64,000 nt of DNA from a virus, in IMG/VR virus record IMGVR_UViG_3300041411_000178, positions 124,001 to 188,000 of that record. One strand, 5' to 3'. Below the pieces are notes generated by a model, which saw only the letters and a program-made list of their open reading frames with translations, did no database searches and was not told where the DNA came from. Within the stretch, counting starts at the first letter, position 1; each line of letters opens with the position of its first letter. A program made the position numbers and the translations under genes. This document shows positions 1 through 8,116 of the stretch, piece by piece.

Positions 1-1598
1 GAAACAGCTTCGCCCGGTACGTACAAGCAACGCACACCTTGTTTACGGAAGATACGGGATAGGAAGATCTTGTTGACCTCTTCATCCAGCGTGATACTGA
101 CGCTGTTACCCTTGTCGCTATAAACAGAAGAGATGAACTGACGAACAATGCTCTTCTCAGCCATGTCCGCGAACTCAGACATATCGAAGTCACAAGGGTT
201 ACCCGACTGCACAGCCCGCAAGGAAGAGATCAGCGAGTTCTCGCTACCCATCTTGTTCTTGTTGGCGATGCTGTCCTTGTTCTTCTTCAGGGACTGGTAG
301 AACTCTGGGTCATCAGTGTTCTTGAGGAACGCACCGGTCTCTGGGTCCAGCAGAATGATGTAGTCATCGATCTTGCCGTTACTGCCGTTGAAGTGAATCG
401 GGAAGATCGCTTCGGAAGGGATGTGCCAGCTCAGACCACGACCGTAAGGCGCCACGCTCAGCGAGTCATTCGACTTGATGAACTGCAACGACTGAGAACG
501 AATGTTGCGCGACTTGAATACCGAAGCATTCAGGTTGTTCAACTGTTCCTCATTCAGGTTCATGGTGGTGGCTTGTTCAGGCTTGTCCTTGCCAGCCTTA
601 GCTGCCTTCTTAGGTTTTCCGTCCTTACCCGCGTTCTTCTCATCTTCTTCCTGCTGCTTAGCCAGGTCGGCGTCCCGTTCCTTCTGGGACTTCATAGCCG
701 AGGAGATGATGTTGTCAAAGCTTTCTGCACCCATCACCGACTTGATGTCACGATCGCGCTTAGCCTCCTGGAACTTCTGGAGGTACAGTACGGCCGGGTT
801 GTCGGTGATGGTGATCCCCCATTCGTTCTCGGTGTCTACTGCTGGGTCAAAGATAGGGAACTCTTCTTCGACGAAATCAGACCCGGTGGTGAACAATGCT
901 TCCAAACCACTGACCGCACCGGCATTAGGTGTTTTCGGAGCATGAGGGTTACGAACAAAGCGACCCTTGTTCTTGACCTTGGTCTTACCATCAGCGAAAA
1001 CGAACTCGGCATCCAGCTCGCTTTTGGCCTTGTTGAACTCTTCGTTACCAGTCCGTTTGGATGGGTCAACTTCGGAGCCGTTGATCAAGTAATCCAGGCC
1101 AGGACGACTCAGGTTAAAGATCGCGTAGGAGCCCGTATTCCACATGATATCGTCGAGCATCTTCTTCAGAAGCGACTCGATCTTATAGTCATTGGTGTAA
1201 TAATCGTCCCAGATGGCCAGCAGGCTGGTGTGCAGAGCCGCGTTTTTAATTTTTGTGCTCTGGGTATCGTAGGTCAACATTTTGTCCTGTTTCCCGTTAG
1301 GGTACAGGATGATCGTGTTCCAGATCAAGTTGGCCTTATCAATCATCGGTGTAATGGCCCGCAGGTCATATGCCGAGTTGATGTTATTACTGATAATGTT
1401 GCTCAAGCGATTAAGCTTATATTCGTTGATGGTTTTTGTACCACCAACCTCCTCACGATCAGGAGCGACCCCATTTTTAGGCGTTGCATTACGCAAGGTA
1501 GCTGCAATCGCTGGCGACACATTCTTGATGTTTTCACGAATCTTGGTGTAGTCGACTGACCGGTTACCACGAGTCGCGGTGCGCGTTTCGAACCCCAT
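1..1598 (-). CDS. Virion structural protein, possibly portal-like (3' end outside window)
   Basis: At least 532 residues are visible; the C-terminus lies beyond base 1. Translation starts at the ATG reading MGFETRTATRG, preceded by a GTGAGGT ribosome site. The N-terminal half is a mixed globular region. A K/E/D-rich segment near residues 300-340 (KDGKPKKAAKAGKDKPEQ) is probably an exposed linker. After it come a short domain with IHFNGSNGKIDDYIILLDP, near residues 395-413, and VRCLYVPGEAV at the window edge. The 'IxF..S..xIDDYIxLxDPxTG' and 'YVPGEAV' pieces recall portal or connector proteins of large myoviruses, but this is a weak resemblance from memory. It diverges from the 758-residue gene with only 21 bases between the start codons. 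It is certainly coding; the portal assignment is tentative. Confidence 0.55.
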   Translation of the reverse strand, partial: MGFETRTATRGNRSVDYTKIRENIKNVSPAIAATLRNATPKNGVAPDREEVGGTKTINEYKLNRLSNIISNNINSAYDLRAITPMIDKANLIWNTIILYPNGKQDKMLTYDTQSTKIKNAALHTSLLAIWDDYYTNDYKIESLLKKMLDDIMWNTGSYAIFNLSRPGLDYLINGSEVDPSKRTGNEEFNKAKSELDAEFVFADGKTKVKNKGRFVRNPHAPKTPNAGAVSGLEALFTTGSDFVEEEFPIFDPAVDTENEWGITITDNPAVLYLQKFQEAKRDRDIKSVMGAESFDNIISSAMKSQKERDADLAKQQEEDEKNAGKDGKPKKAAKAGKDKPEQATTMNLNEEQLNNLNASVFKSRNIRSQSLQFIKSNDSLSVAPYGRGLSWHIPSEAIFPIHFNGSNGKIDDYIILLDPETGAFLKNTDDPEFYQSLKKNKDSIANKNKMGSENSLISSLRAVQSGNPCDFDMSEFADMAEKSIVRQFISSVYSDKGNSVSITLDEEVNKIFLSRIFRKQGVRCLYVPGEAV

Positions 1599-1619
1599 AT
1601 GAACCTCACGAGTTAAACT

Positions 1620-3896
1620 ATGAATAGTGTCGATCTGGATAAGTATCACTCGGACACTTTCAGCCTAGTTCGCACCATGGTTATCAAAATCGAGGCCTTG
1701 GCCGAACGAGATAACCTAGTGTTGACACAAGCTGGGGAATCCGTCTCTTCGGACAAAACGACATGGCGTTATTACATGAACCTCAATGGGGATTACCACC
1801 CTACTGATGAAGTAATGTGGATCAACTCCATTGATACTGGTGAACGGATTATCTTTAACAAGGATAATCTGAAGTTGCACCTCGCGACAAATCGAGAGTA
1901 CAGCAAAGGCGGGTATTGGTTTAACCGTCTTGCCGACGTATACCCAGGGCAGACTGCCTTGATTAACGGCATACTTGCACCGATCCCGTACTCTGAAACC
2001 ATCGCGGCCAAAGACTATAAGATTCTCCGCTATAACAAGAGTCTGGTGCTTTGGAACGAGGAGCAGCTGATCCCGAAATTGCAGGCGTACGTTAACACCG
2101 ATCTAAGGCAATCGATCAAGAATGATTATGTCACGACTGACGACCTGTTCCTGCCTTGGATGATCGAAAAGCTTTATGCTTTCCTCATCGGTGCTATCGA
2201 AGTCATTCGCCTGGATGACTGCTACACGCGTTACACGCATGACTTCTTTATTTGGAGCCACATCGATTCCTTCGGTAACTTCTCGCAGTACAAGAGAAGC
2301 CTGAGTAAAGAACAAACCATGTGGTTGTTTCGTAACATTGCGTGGATCCGCAATAACCCAGGCCAGCAGTACACGTTTGACAAGTTGATGAAGAACCTGT
2401 TGTCGAAGGCCGGTATTCCGTTGGCCCGCTATGACATGGTGAACTCGACTGAAACGCAGTTGGAAGATCTGACGCCAACTCCGTTGTACCGTCGTATGCA
2501 AATGAACCTGGTGGATGTCTACGGACGCACCGCTTCGTTCATTGACACCCCAGCGATGATCAACAAGCAACAGGTCATGGCGAAGGATAACTACGACCAG
2601 ACGGATTTCTATCTGGACGATGCCCTGGTTAAGGGTAAGTACAGTTTGCACTCGGAGCTGCCCACCAAGGCGCTTGAATCGTCCATGATGGACTACACCA
2701 ACCGACACATCGATACATTGATGAAAGTGGTGTACAACGAGTGGATTTATCTGGCGGGTAACACGATCTTCAACGGCAAGGTGATCACGGTAGACCCCAA
2801 GAGCGGCAAGCAGTACCGCTTCCCTGTGGGAGACGCCTATTACATCTGGAAGTACCTGGTAGAATACGCTAAGGGTCAAAACCCCCTGGTGATCGAACCG
2901 GCGTATTACCAGAACGTTCTGAAGCTCAAGCCGCCAACCATCGAAGAGATCATTGAGATCGGTGGTCCCGATTTCATTCGTCCTTATGTTGCTGCCGACA
3001 TCCAAAAACTGTGGTTCCCTGTAGCGCCTTTCCTGGCCCCGGATTATTTGATCCAGTACGCCACAGACGTCTACAGCACCATGTGGAAACACAAGAAGCT
3101 CTACAGTCAGTTCTACGATCTGAACAAAAGAGCCCGGGTGAAGAACAGTTGCAAACTAATGTACGATTCAGGTATCGTGAATCTGAGCAGTTATGGTGAC
3201 TACGATTCGTTGCTGAAAGCCTACGAGTTGGACTTCAGCGGTTACACTGCTGAAGAGGCACGGAACTTCTCCTGGGATATCTTTAAACGGGTAACCGGGT
3301 GGGATACCAACCAGACACCGTCGACACGGGTTAAACAGAGCGATCTGATTGACATCATGTCCGAGTTGTCGTCCTACACGATCCATATCGTTAAGGACAT
3401 CAATGACGGTACGGACCAGACGGAACTGATCAACGAAACCTTTATCGGTGATTCTCGTTGGGTCGGTGTGGGCAACGGTAGTTATGGCGACTTCACCAAC
3501 GTCATGATCACCCAGCATTCCAACATGGACACCATCCATGCGCTGGAAGCCAACATCCCGATCATCAGTAATCCGGATCCGGTGCTGGTAGCGGATAGCG
3601 AGATGAAGATTGATATCATCACGCACGATATCTTCAAGCCAGTTAACCTGACGAACAGTCTGACGGCGAATGCGTTGAAGCTGTATGACAACAGCTATTT
3701 CCGTATCCTCCCAGAAGGCGCTCTGAACCCGCTGGTGATTCCGCCTACCTACTACGGTGAACTGGAGCCGGAAGACGGCTACACGATCCCTGGGACTTAC
3801 TACGGCCTGCTACAGCCCGAAGAAGATCCGGTGATTCCGCCGAAGGTTATCCCTCGCACCTATTACGGTGAGCTTAAGCCTAACGGCGATCTCTGA
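1620..3896 (+). CDS. Large virion structural protein with C-terminal TYYG repeats
   Basis: This 758-residue protein has no family I recognise. It is rich in aromatic residues and asparagine, as phage structural proteins often are, and has no membrane segment or signal peptide. The last 50 residues carry three imperfect repeats of the form IPxTYYG(E/L)LxPxxx, near residues 706-720, 723-737 and 744-758. The start ATG lies 21 bases from the divergent upstream gene and has only a weak ribosome site; an alternative ATG at 1678 would remove 19 residues. It heads a + operon of structural-type genes running to 7147. Baseplate, neck or head-vertex roles are all possible. The same terminal motif recurs once at the end of the 198-residue product at 55356. 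Confidence 0.75.
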   Translation: MNSVDLDKYHSDTFSLVRTMVIKIEALAERDNLVLTQAGESVSSDKTTWRYYMNLNGDYHPTDEVMWINSIDTGERIIFNKDNLKLHLATNREYSKGGYWFNRLADVYPGQTALINGILAPIPYSETIAAKDYKILRYNKSLVLWNEEQLIPKLQAYVNTDLRQSIKNDYVTTDDLFLPWMIEKLYAFLIGAIEVIRLDDCYTRYTHDFFIWSHIDSFGNFSQYKRSLSKEQTMWLFRNIAWIRNNPGQQYTFDKLMKNLLSKAGIPLARYDMVNSTETQLEDLTPTPLYRRMQMNLVDVYGRTASFIDTPAMINKQQVMAKDNYDQTDFYLDDALVKGKYSLHSELPTKALESSMMDYTNRHIDTLMKVVYNEWIYLAGNTIFNGKVITVDPKSGKQYRFPVGDAYYIWKYLVEYAKGQNPLVIEPAYYQNVLKLKPPTIEEIIEIGGPDFIRPYVAADIQKLWFPVAPFLAPDYLIQYATDVYSTMWKHKKLYSQFYDLNKRARVKNSCKLMYDSGIVNLSSYGDYDSLLKAYELDFSGYTAEEARNFSWDIFKRVTGWDTNQTPSTRVKQSDLIDIMSELSSYTIHIVKDINDGTDQTELINETFIGDSRWVGVGNGSYGDFTNVMITQHSNMDTIHALEANIPIISNPDPVLVADSEMKIDIITHDIFKPVNLTNSLTANALKLYDNSYFRILPEGALNPLVIPPTYYGELEPEDGYTIPGTYYGLLQPEEDPVIPPKVIPRTYYGELKPNGDL

Positions 3897-3906
3897 GGAC
3901 AGCACC

Positions 3907-4308
3907 TTGAACAGAAAAGTCTTGGCGTTGGTTAAACAGCGCTACTGTGAGGACAACAGGATCAAGGACCGCGATTCGGTTAGCCTGAGCTTTGCCCAGG
4001 TACAGCCCAATGGCGACCCCGTGTTCTATGTTGAAGACGGCAAGGCTGGTCAGGTGTATGTCTATCCACGCACGGACATGAGTGGGCTCACTGCTCACCG
4101 TGCGTTGGACATCCCCAAAGAGTACCGGCTACAGCTCGAAAGTAACCCCAGCAAAGATTTCATTGCCAGCTGGGTGTATCGTTTTACCGGCCATCGTCTC
4201 CTGGCTCTCGACATTCGTTATTTAACTCTGGAAAGAAGTGCAGTGGTGGTGACGTTAGCCCCAGATTCTATGCGCTTTAAGAACAGTTTCCGCATAACCC
4301 GACTATAG
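3907..4308 (+). CDS. Small structural-operon protein, TTG start
   Basis: This 133-residue protein is unrecognised. I chose the TTG at 3907 because GAGGA at 3895-3899 is seven bases upstream; an in-frame GTG at 3868 has no ribosome site and would overlap the previous gene by 29 bases. The N-terminal part is helical and basic (NRKVLALVKQRYCEDNRIKDRD), followed by a beta-rich body ending RFKNSFRITRL. It sits between two virion genes, so a minor virion or assembly role is inferred from position only. Confidence 0.7.
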   Translation: MNRKVLALVKQRYCEDNRIKDRDSVSLSFAQVQPNGDPVFYVEDGKAGQVYVYPRTDMSGLTAHRALDIPKEYRLQLESNPSKDFIASWVYRFTGHRLLALDIRYLTLERSAVVVTLAPDSMRFKNSFRITRL

Positions 4309-4320
4309 GGATTTTTGATT

Positions 4321-5250
4321 ATGGCTCTTTCTGCAACCGAACTTCAAGACCAGAACCGTTCTGAGGTTCCTACTCAGTCGGTGACCAACACAGCCTGGGG
4401 TGGGCTGATTGCAAAGTGTTCCAACACCAAACAGAACTTCACCTTGCCGCAGTGGACCACCCTCAACGAGTTCCACGGCATCCTGGCAGAAGAGTCGATC
4501 GGCCTGAAGAACGGTAACGACTTCACGCTGAAGTATTTCGGTATCGGTATCCGTGGCTCTGATGCCATCGGTAAGACCCCGCTGGGTACGACCCTGTTGA
4601 AGGTCAACCAGCACCAACCGAAAGACGGTAACCTGTTCGTACCGATCCCATTCATCTGCCGTCCAGTTGAATCGGACCTCAACAACATCAACCGTGCGAA
4701 GTACCGCATGCGGACTGTTGAAGACATCAACGGTGTTGCGTACGCCTTCTACTGGTTGAAAGTGATTAACTTCGCCAGCTACAACCCACAAGTGGTTGTG
4801 ATCACCCGTGACGAAGACAACAACGAAACGCCTGTGCCGTACATCCCAGTGAAGGACGACCTGTTCAATCCACAACCTGTGGACTTCACCAGTACCGGTT
4901 CGGTGCCAATTAGCAACCAGTACATGAACAACTCGGCTATCCTGGACTGCTCGTTGGATCAAACCGACCTGCGCGAAATGGAAAACGCCTGCCGCGTCAA
5001 GTACGGTGATGCCAGTCTGGCTGCTCCAAACGAAGTCGGCGTTGCTTACGGTATCGACACCAAGACCGATGGTTCTATTGGTCAGGGTGCCACCATTCGT
5101 TACGATGAAGTACTGAGCGCTGTTTACGCTCACTACATCACCGAGCGCGATGCCCGTGCCGCACTGAACAACGTGCGCATCCAGTACGCCTTCGACCACG
5201 GTGCCAGCGAACCAATGCTGCTGCACACTAACGCCACCGCCGGCGTTTAA
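4321..5250 (+). CDS. Putative virion structural protein, 309 aa
   Basis: Translation starts at the ATG preceded by TATAGGGA, eight to nine bases upstream. The protein is soluble-looking and beta-rich, with strong C/G-ending codon bias that suggests a well-expressed product. It contains WGGLIAKC near the start, EFHGILAEESIGLKNG and a C-terminal FDHGASEPMLLHTNATAGV. I recognise no family. It lies seven bases before a strong AAGGAGG site that serves the next gene. The operon context (758-residue virion protein upstream, small structural-type genes downstream) makes a tail, baseplate or neck component likely. Confidence 0.7.
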   Translation: MALSATELQDQNRSEVPTQSVTNTAWGGLIAKCSNTKQNFTLPQWTTLNEFHGILAEESIGLKNGNDFTLKYFGIGIRGSDAIGKTPLGTTLLKVNQHQPKDGNLFVPIPFICRPVESDLNNINRAKYRMRTVEDINGVAYAFYWLKVINFASYNPQVVVITRDEDNNETPVPYIPVKDDLFNPQPVDFTSTGSVPISNQYMNNSAILDCSLDQTDLREMENACRVKYGDASLAAPNEVGVAYGIDTKTDGSIGQGATIRYDEVLSAVYAHYITERDARAALNNVRIQYAFDHGASEPMLLHTNATAGV

Positions 5251-5259
5251 GGAGGCTTC

Positions 5260-5877
5260 ATGGAGTTTCCTGATTTCCTGAAAGGTGCCCACGTTCCATT
5301 GACACCTGACATGACCAGTGACGGGGCAATTACACTGGCGAACGGATTCTATCAGACCACTCTGGACCCTGCTCTCTTCAAGAAGACACAAGCCTTCTGG
5401 AATGCTGAGTCGATGCTCCAGATCGATTTGATCGAACGTACTTCGCGAGACGTGGTCGCCTCATTCGTCAACAAGACCTCCCAGGTTGTCTCTACTCCGG
5501 TAGAACCCCTGCTCGAACTGAGCAACCCTTTGCTGGGTGAGGTTGAAGTTGCAGAGTTGCTGGGTCCTGTCATTGTACTGGGCTCCGCGGTAGAACTGGA
5601 ATTCCTGGATGCGGTAGGTGTGGGTGCAACCTACCCTACCACGGGAACCGACAACAATGCGGCCTTTGATCTGAAGACCCTGCTCAATGCGTATCAATTC
5701 CTGGGTGGCTGGGTTTCCGGCACACTGGGTGCGAACTGCACGGGTGGGTTCCGACTGGTGTACAAAGGTCCAAGCGAAGACGCGCCAGCAGAGTTCCCGA
5801 TGGATCCGTCACCGATGGTGGCTGTTATCGAGATTCTGCACGGCGAACAAAAAGGATTCATATGCCTGAGGACGTAA
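5260..5877 (+). CDS. Putative virion or baseplate protein, 205 aa
   Basis: It begins with the ATG after an AAGGAGG ribosome site. The product (MEFPDFLKGAHVPLTPDM...) is acidic, with beta-strand patterns such as EVAELLGPVIVLGSAVELEF, and has no membrane segment. I recognise no family. Its last 16 bases overlap the next gene out of frame, which suggests translational coupling. Part of the structural operon 1620-7147. Confidence 0.65.
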   Translation: MEFPDFLKGAHVPLTPDMTSDGAITLANGFYQTTLDPALFKKTQAFWNAESMLQIDLIERTSRDVVASFVNKTSQVVSTPVEPLLELSNPLLGEVEVAELLGPVIVLGSAVELEFLDAVGVGATYPTTGTDNNAAFDLKTLLNAYQFLGGWVSGTLGANCTGGFRLVYKGPSEDAPAEFPMDPSPMVAVIEILHGEQKGFICLRT

Positions 5878-6449
5878 AGTCCCCCGATGTGATACGGGTC
5901 CAAGGAAACGACCCGTCCACTACGAACATGGGGGCGTTTATCGTAGATGTCAATATCGCCAAACCTGCCCCTTTTAAGTTGCAGTATGCGAACACGATCT
6001 ATGGTGACAAAGTCATCTACGATATTCCCGTGCAATACGACGACACTGCTGGTACGAGTGTCTTGGCGCGCAGCTATGGATTGGCGCGCGCTAACAATAC
6101 CCTGATCGACATCTTCCAACCAGACACGGCTATCTGCGAAGATAACTTCCTGGGTATGTCGGCGTTAACCTTCAAACAGTTGATTCAGTTTGTGGGCTTG
6201 TTAACCGGTGGCTATATTGAGCGAGGCATCCATGTCAGCATGGTACTGCCTAACTTGGCCAAAGGTGTTGTGGGTGCCAACTTCAAGGGTACCCAAAAGG
6301 AAGACGTCCGCAAAGGGTTGCTGGAATTCCCTCTGCTGGACTGGAACGGCATTGATCTTACCTTAGCGGATGAGCACACCGTCGATGCTGGTGCAGTTAC
6401 CCTCTACCGTGCGATCCAGATTGCCAAGAACTTTGGAGTGTGGAAATGA
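5862..6449 (+). CDS. Putative virion or baseplate protein, 195 aa
   Basis: Starts at an ATG inside the end of the preceding gene and ends in an ATGA overlap with the following one. It is a compact globular protein (MPEDVKSPDVIRVQGNDP...) with a hydrophobic stretch FKQLIQFVGLLTGGYIERG that is too interrupted to be a clear membrane helix. The ending WNGIDLTLADEHTVDAGAVT looks like the beta-strand edge of a structural protein. The family is unknown; the call rests on operon position. Confidence 0.65.
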   Translation: MPEDVKSPDVIRVQGNDPSTTNMGAFIVDVNIAKPAPFKLQYANTIYGDKVIYDIPVQYDDTAGTSVLARSYGLARANNTLIDIFQPDTAICEDNFLGMSALTFKQLIQFVGLLTGGYIERGIHVSMVLPNLAKGVVGANFKGTQKEDVRKGLLEFPLLDWNGIDLTLADEHTVDAGAVTLYRAIQIAKNFGVWK

Positions 6450-7147
6450 GCACTGAAAATCCTGTAATACCAGAGGAGGGTGTACAGGCACAACCGGCGC
6501 CCTCCTTTGAGGAACGAGTAGAACAACGCCTGACGAATGTTACTGACCTGGTGAACGAGTTAATCGATCGCCTTGACGTGGCTACTGGTCAGGCGCGTTC
6601 ATCTGTTACCAAGACTGTGACTGAAGAAACCTCCGCTGCTGTGGAAGCTTCTGATGACAAAGGTGCCCTGGGAGCAGTCTTCGATGAACAAACGGCTGGG
6701 ACAGGTGTTGTAGAGGCTCAGGCGGCTACTACCAAGACAGTTACGCGTACAGTCACTCCAGTAGGGATTGAACGAGAAGTCTTTGGTATGTGGTCGGTGA
6801 TGCTGCGCAACGCTGGTGGTATCGCAGCCGCTATGACAACCTGCATCATCGCTCTTGTAAACGCGTACACCACTTACATGTCGGTAACGGCTGGGACTGG
6901 TTGGCCTTCCGAGACCACTCTGTTCATCACCAACATCGGCCCTATCGTGGTGGCGTGGACATTCATGAACTCCAGTAAGACAATCTCTACTATCATGCAA
7001 GTGCGTGGTGTGCAAGATCGTCTGAAGAACGCCATGTCCGGGTTTGTTGCTAATCCAGAAGAAAGTAGAAATCGTCGTGCTACCGATCAAAGACCGGAGA
7101 CTCCACCCGTTGCACCTCCTGCCGGTCCAGTACCACCGCAATACTGA
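6446..7147 (+). CDS. Two-TM membrane protein, candidate holin
   Basis: The start is the ATG inside ATGA (6446-6449), with GGAG seven bases upstream. An in-frame GTG at 6440 has poorer spacing. The 233 residues comprise an acidic, T/E-rich cytosolic N-terminus of about 110 residues with coiled-coil character (FEERVEQRLTNVTDLVNELI). Two hydrophobic segments follow, near residues 125-150 (AAAMTTCIIALVNAYTTYMS) and 160-180 (TLFITNIGPIVVAWTFM). The tail is charged and then proline-rich (PPVAPPAGPVPPQY). It converges on the spanin pair across a shared terminator, so a lysis role such as holin is a reasonable inference. Its size is above that of typical holins and there is no sequence proof. Confidence 0.6.
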   Translation: MSTENPVIPEEGVQAQPAPSFEERVEQRLTNVTDLVNELIDRLDVATGQARSSVTKTVTEETSAAVEASDDKGALGAVFDEQTAGTGVVEAQAATTKTVTRTVTPVGIEREVFGMWSVMLRNAGGIAAAMTTCIIALVNAYTTYMSVTAGTGWPSETTLFITNIGPIVVAWTFMNSSKTISTIMQVRGVQDRLKNAMSGFVANPEESRNRRATDQRPETPPVAPPAGPVPPQY

Positions 7148-7162
7148 TAAAGCAACCATATA

Positions 7163-7196
7163 CCTAACCAGGAGCCCCTAAAGGCTCCTGGTTAGG
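7163..7196. terminator. Bidirectional hairpin between convergent genes
   Basis: A 14-bp perfect stem CCTAACCAGGAGCC / GGCTCCTGGTTAGG with a six-base loop lies between the convergent candidate holin (+) and outer spanin (-) genes. There is no long T-run on either side. Confidence 0.7.
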
Positions 7197-7204
7197 CTAT
7201 TACG

Positions 7205-7237
7205 CATTACATCCCATTACTACCCATTACTTCCATT
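7205..7237. repeat. Phased CATTAC repeat
   Basis: CATTAC occurs at 7205, 7215 and 7225, exactly 10 bases apart, and a fourth partial copy (CATTG) starts at 7233. The repeats lie between the convergent terminator and the outer-spanin stop codon. The 10-bp phase would place the copies on one helical face, but chance or a replication-slippage origin cannot be excluded. Confidence 0.45.
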
Positions 7238-7246
7238 GTTGCTGCG

Positions 7247-7777
7247 TTACTGCGGTGGCGTATCCGGAGAGGGTCCCTGGATAGGAGGTGGCGTTGACGG
7301 CGTGATCGCTTTCTGAATAGCAGCCTTTACCCCAGCGGGCGTCAGGGAGTCACTCTTTTTCTCCAACCCGGAGATAATAAAGTTGATATTCGAAACCAAT
7401 TGCGCAATCGTTTGTTTGGCAGCCCAGTTATCAAGGTTCTGTTGATCCAGCTTCTGTGTGGTCACAATGAGTTGGGTCACCGTCATCTGGTAACAATACT
7501 TCTTGTCAGTTGCCTTCAGACAATCATTGTCTTCCAGAAACGCTGCCAGAGGAGCCGCAAGGCTAATGGGCGGGTTCGGATCCACTTGCTGGAACTGAGG
7601 GAGCACTGCCGTTAGCTCCGCCTTGGTTCTTTGTAGCTGGCTCCTGTAGCTGTCGATTTCCACTTGTACGGCCTGAGCCTGTAGATACGTCGACGCTTCG
7701 TTTACCGTCGTCTGGTGAGAGCACCCCGACGTTAATAATAGTGGAAGCAGGAGCCCGATCAGGATAACCAGCCGCAT
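7247..7777 (-). CDS. Outer-membrane spanin lipoprotein (o-spanin)
   Basis: The 176-residue product begins MRLVILIGLLLPLLLTSGCS, a signal peptide with lipobox LTSGC (Cys19), so it should be lipidated and anchored in the outer membrane. The mature part has a predicted coiled-coil (EIDSYRSQLQRTKAELTAVL) and a proline-rich C-terminus (PSTPPPIQGPSPDTPPQ). The first 215 bases lie inside the inner-spanin gene in another frame, the classic Rz/Rz1 overlapping layout. Together the two proteins bridge the periplasm and fuse the two membranes at lysis. It is longer than lambda Rz1. The start is the ATG directly before the signal peptide. Confidence 0.85.
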   Translation of the reverse strand: MRLVILIGLLLPLLLTSGCSHQTTVNEASTYLQAQAVQVEIDSYRSQLQRTKAELTAVLPQFQQVDPNPPISLAAPLAAFLEDNDCLKATDKKYCYQMTVTQLIVTTQKLDQQNLDNWAAKQTIAQLVSNINFIISGLEKKSDSLTPAGVKAAIQKAITPSTPPPIQGPSPDTPPQ

Positions 7778-8111
7778 TGGGATCCATTTTGGTGGGGTCC
7801 AACCCGTAGCGCTGGAGCATTTTGACGTAAACATCATCACGTTCACCTTTTTGCATATCGAGTGTTTGCGACAGGGTTTCCCTGAGCTTCGACGACTCGA
7901 TTGCCTGTTTTTCGAAATTGTCGGCCGCACTTTTAAGCTGCGTGACGACTTCCTGAAGAGTGGTAAGCGACTTATCATCCAGCTTGCTGGAGGTCTGGCG
8001 AGGGAATGCCCAGCTACCTGCAATCAGGATGAGTATGATCAGCATAAACAACGTGGTGACTATGCCGCGTAACTTATCCGTGAAGAACATATCTTTGATC
8101 TCCGCACCCAT
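7563..8111 (-). CDS. Inner-membrane spanin (i-spanin)
   Basis: The 182-residue product has one N-terminal membrane helix (GIVTTLFMLIILILIAGSWAF, about residues 16-36), then a periplasmic coiled-coil region (residues 45-100, KLDDKSLTTLQEVVTQLKSA). The C-terminus is low-complexity G/S/P (SGNRQLQEPATKNQGG). This N-in, C-out topology with a coiled coil fits Rz-type inner spanins. Its 3' part encodes the lipoprotein partner in a different frame. It starts six bases after the stop of the 412-residue gene, so the two are probably co-transcribed. Confidence 0.82.
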   Translation of the reverse strand: MGAEIKDMFFTDKLRGIVTTLFMLIILILIAGSWAFPRQTSSKLDDKSLTTLQEVVTQLKSAADNFEKQAIESSKLRETLSQTLDMQKGERDDVYVKMLQRYGLDPTKMDPNAAGYPDRAPASTIINVGVLSPDDGKRSVDVSTGSGRTSGNRQLQEPATKNQGGANGSAPSVPASGSEPAH

Positions 8112-8116
8112 GTGGT

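Noticed and set aside
393-1559. 388-residue open frame on the + strand
   Set aside because: It is fully antisense to the partial structural gene, whose frame gives a coherent protein with a ribosome site. The antisense frame is a by-product of codon bias.
4303-5391. 362-residue open frame on the minus strand
   Set aside because: Antisense to the 309-residue structural gene and its neighbour; composition is that of a shadow frame.
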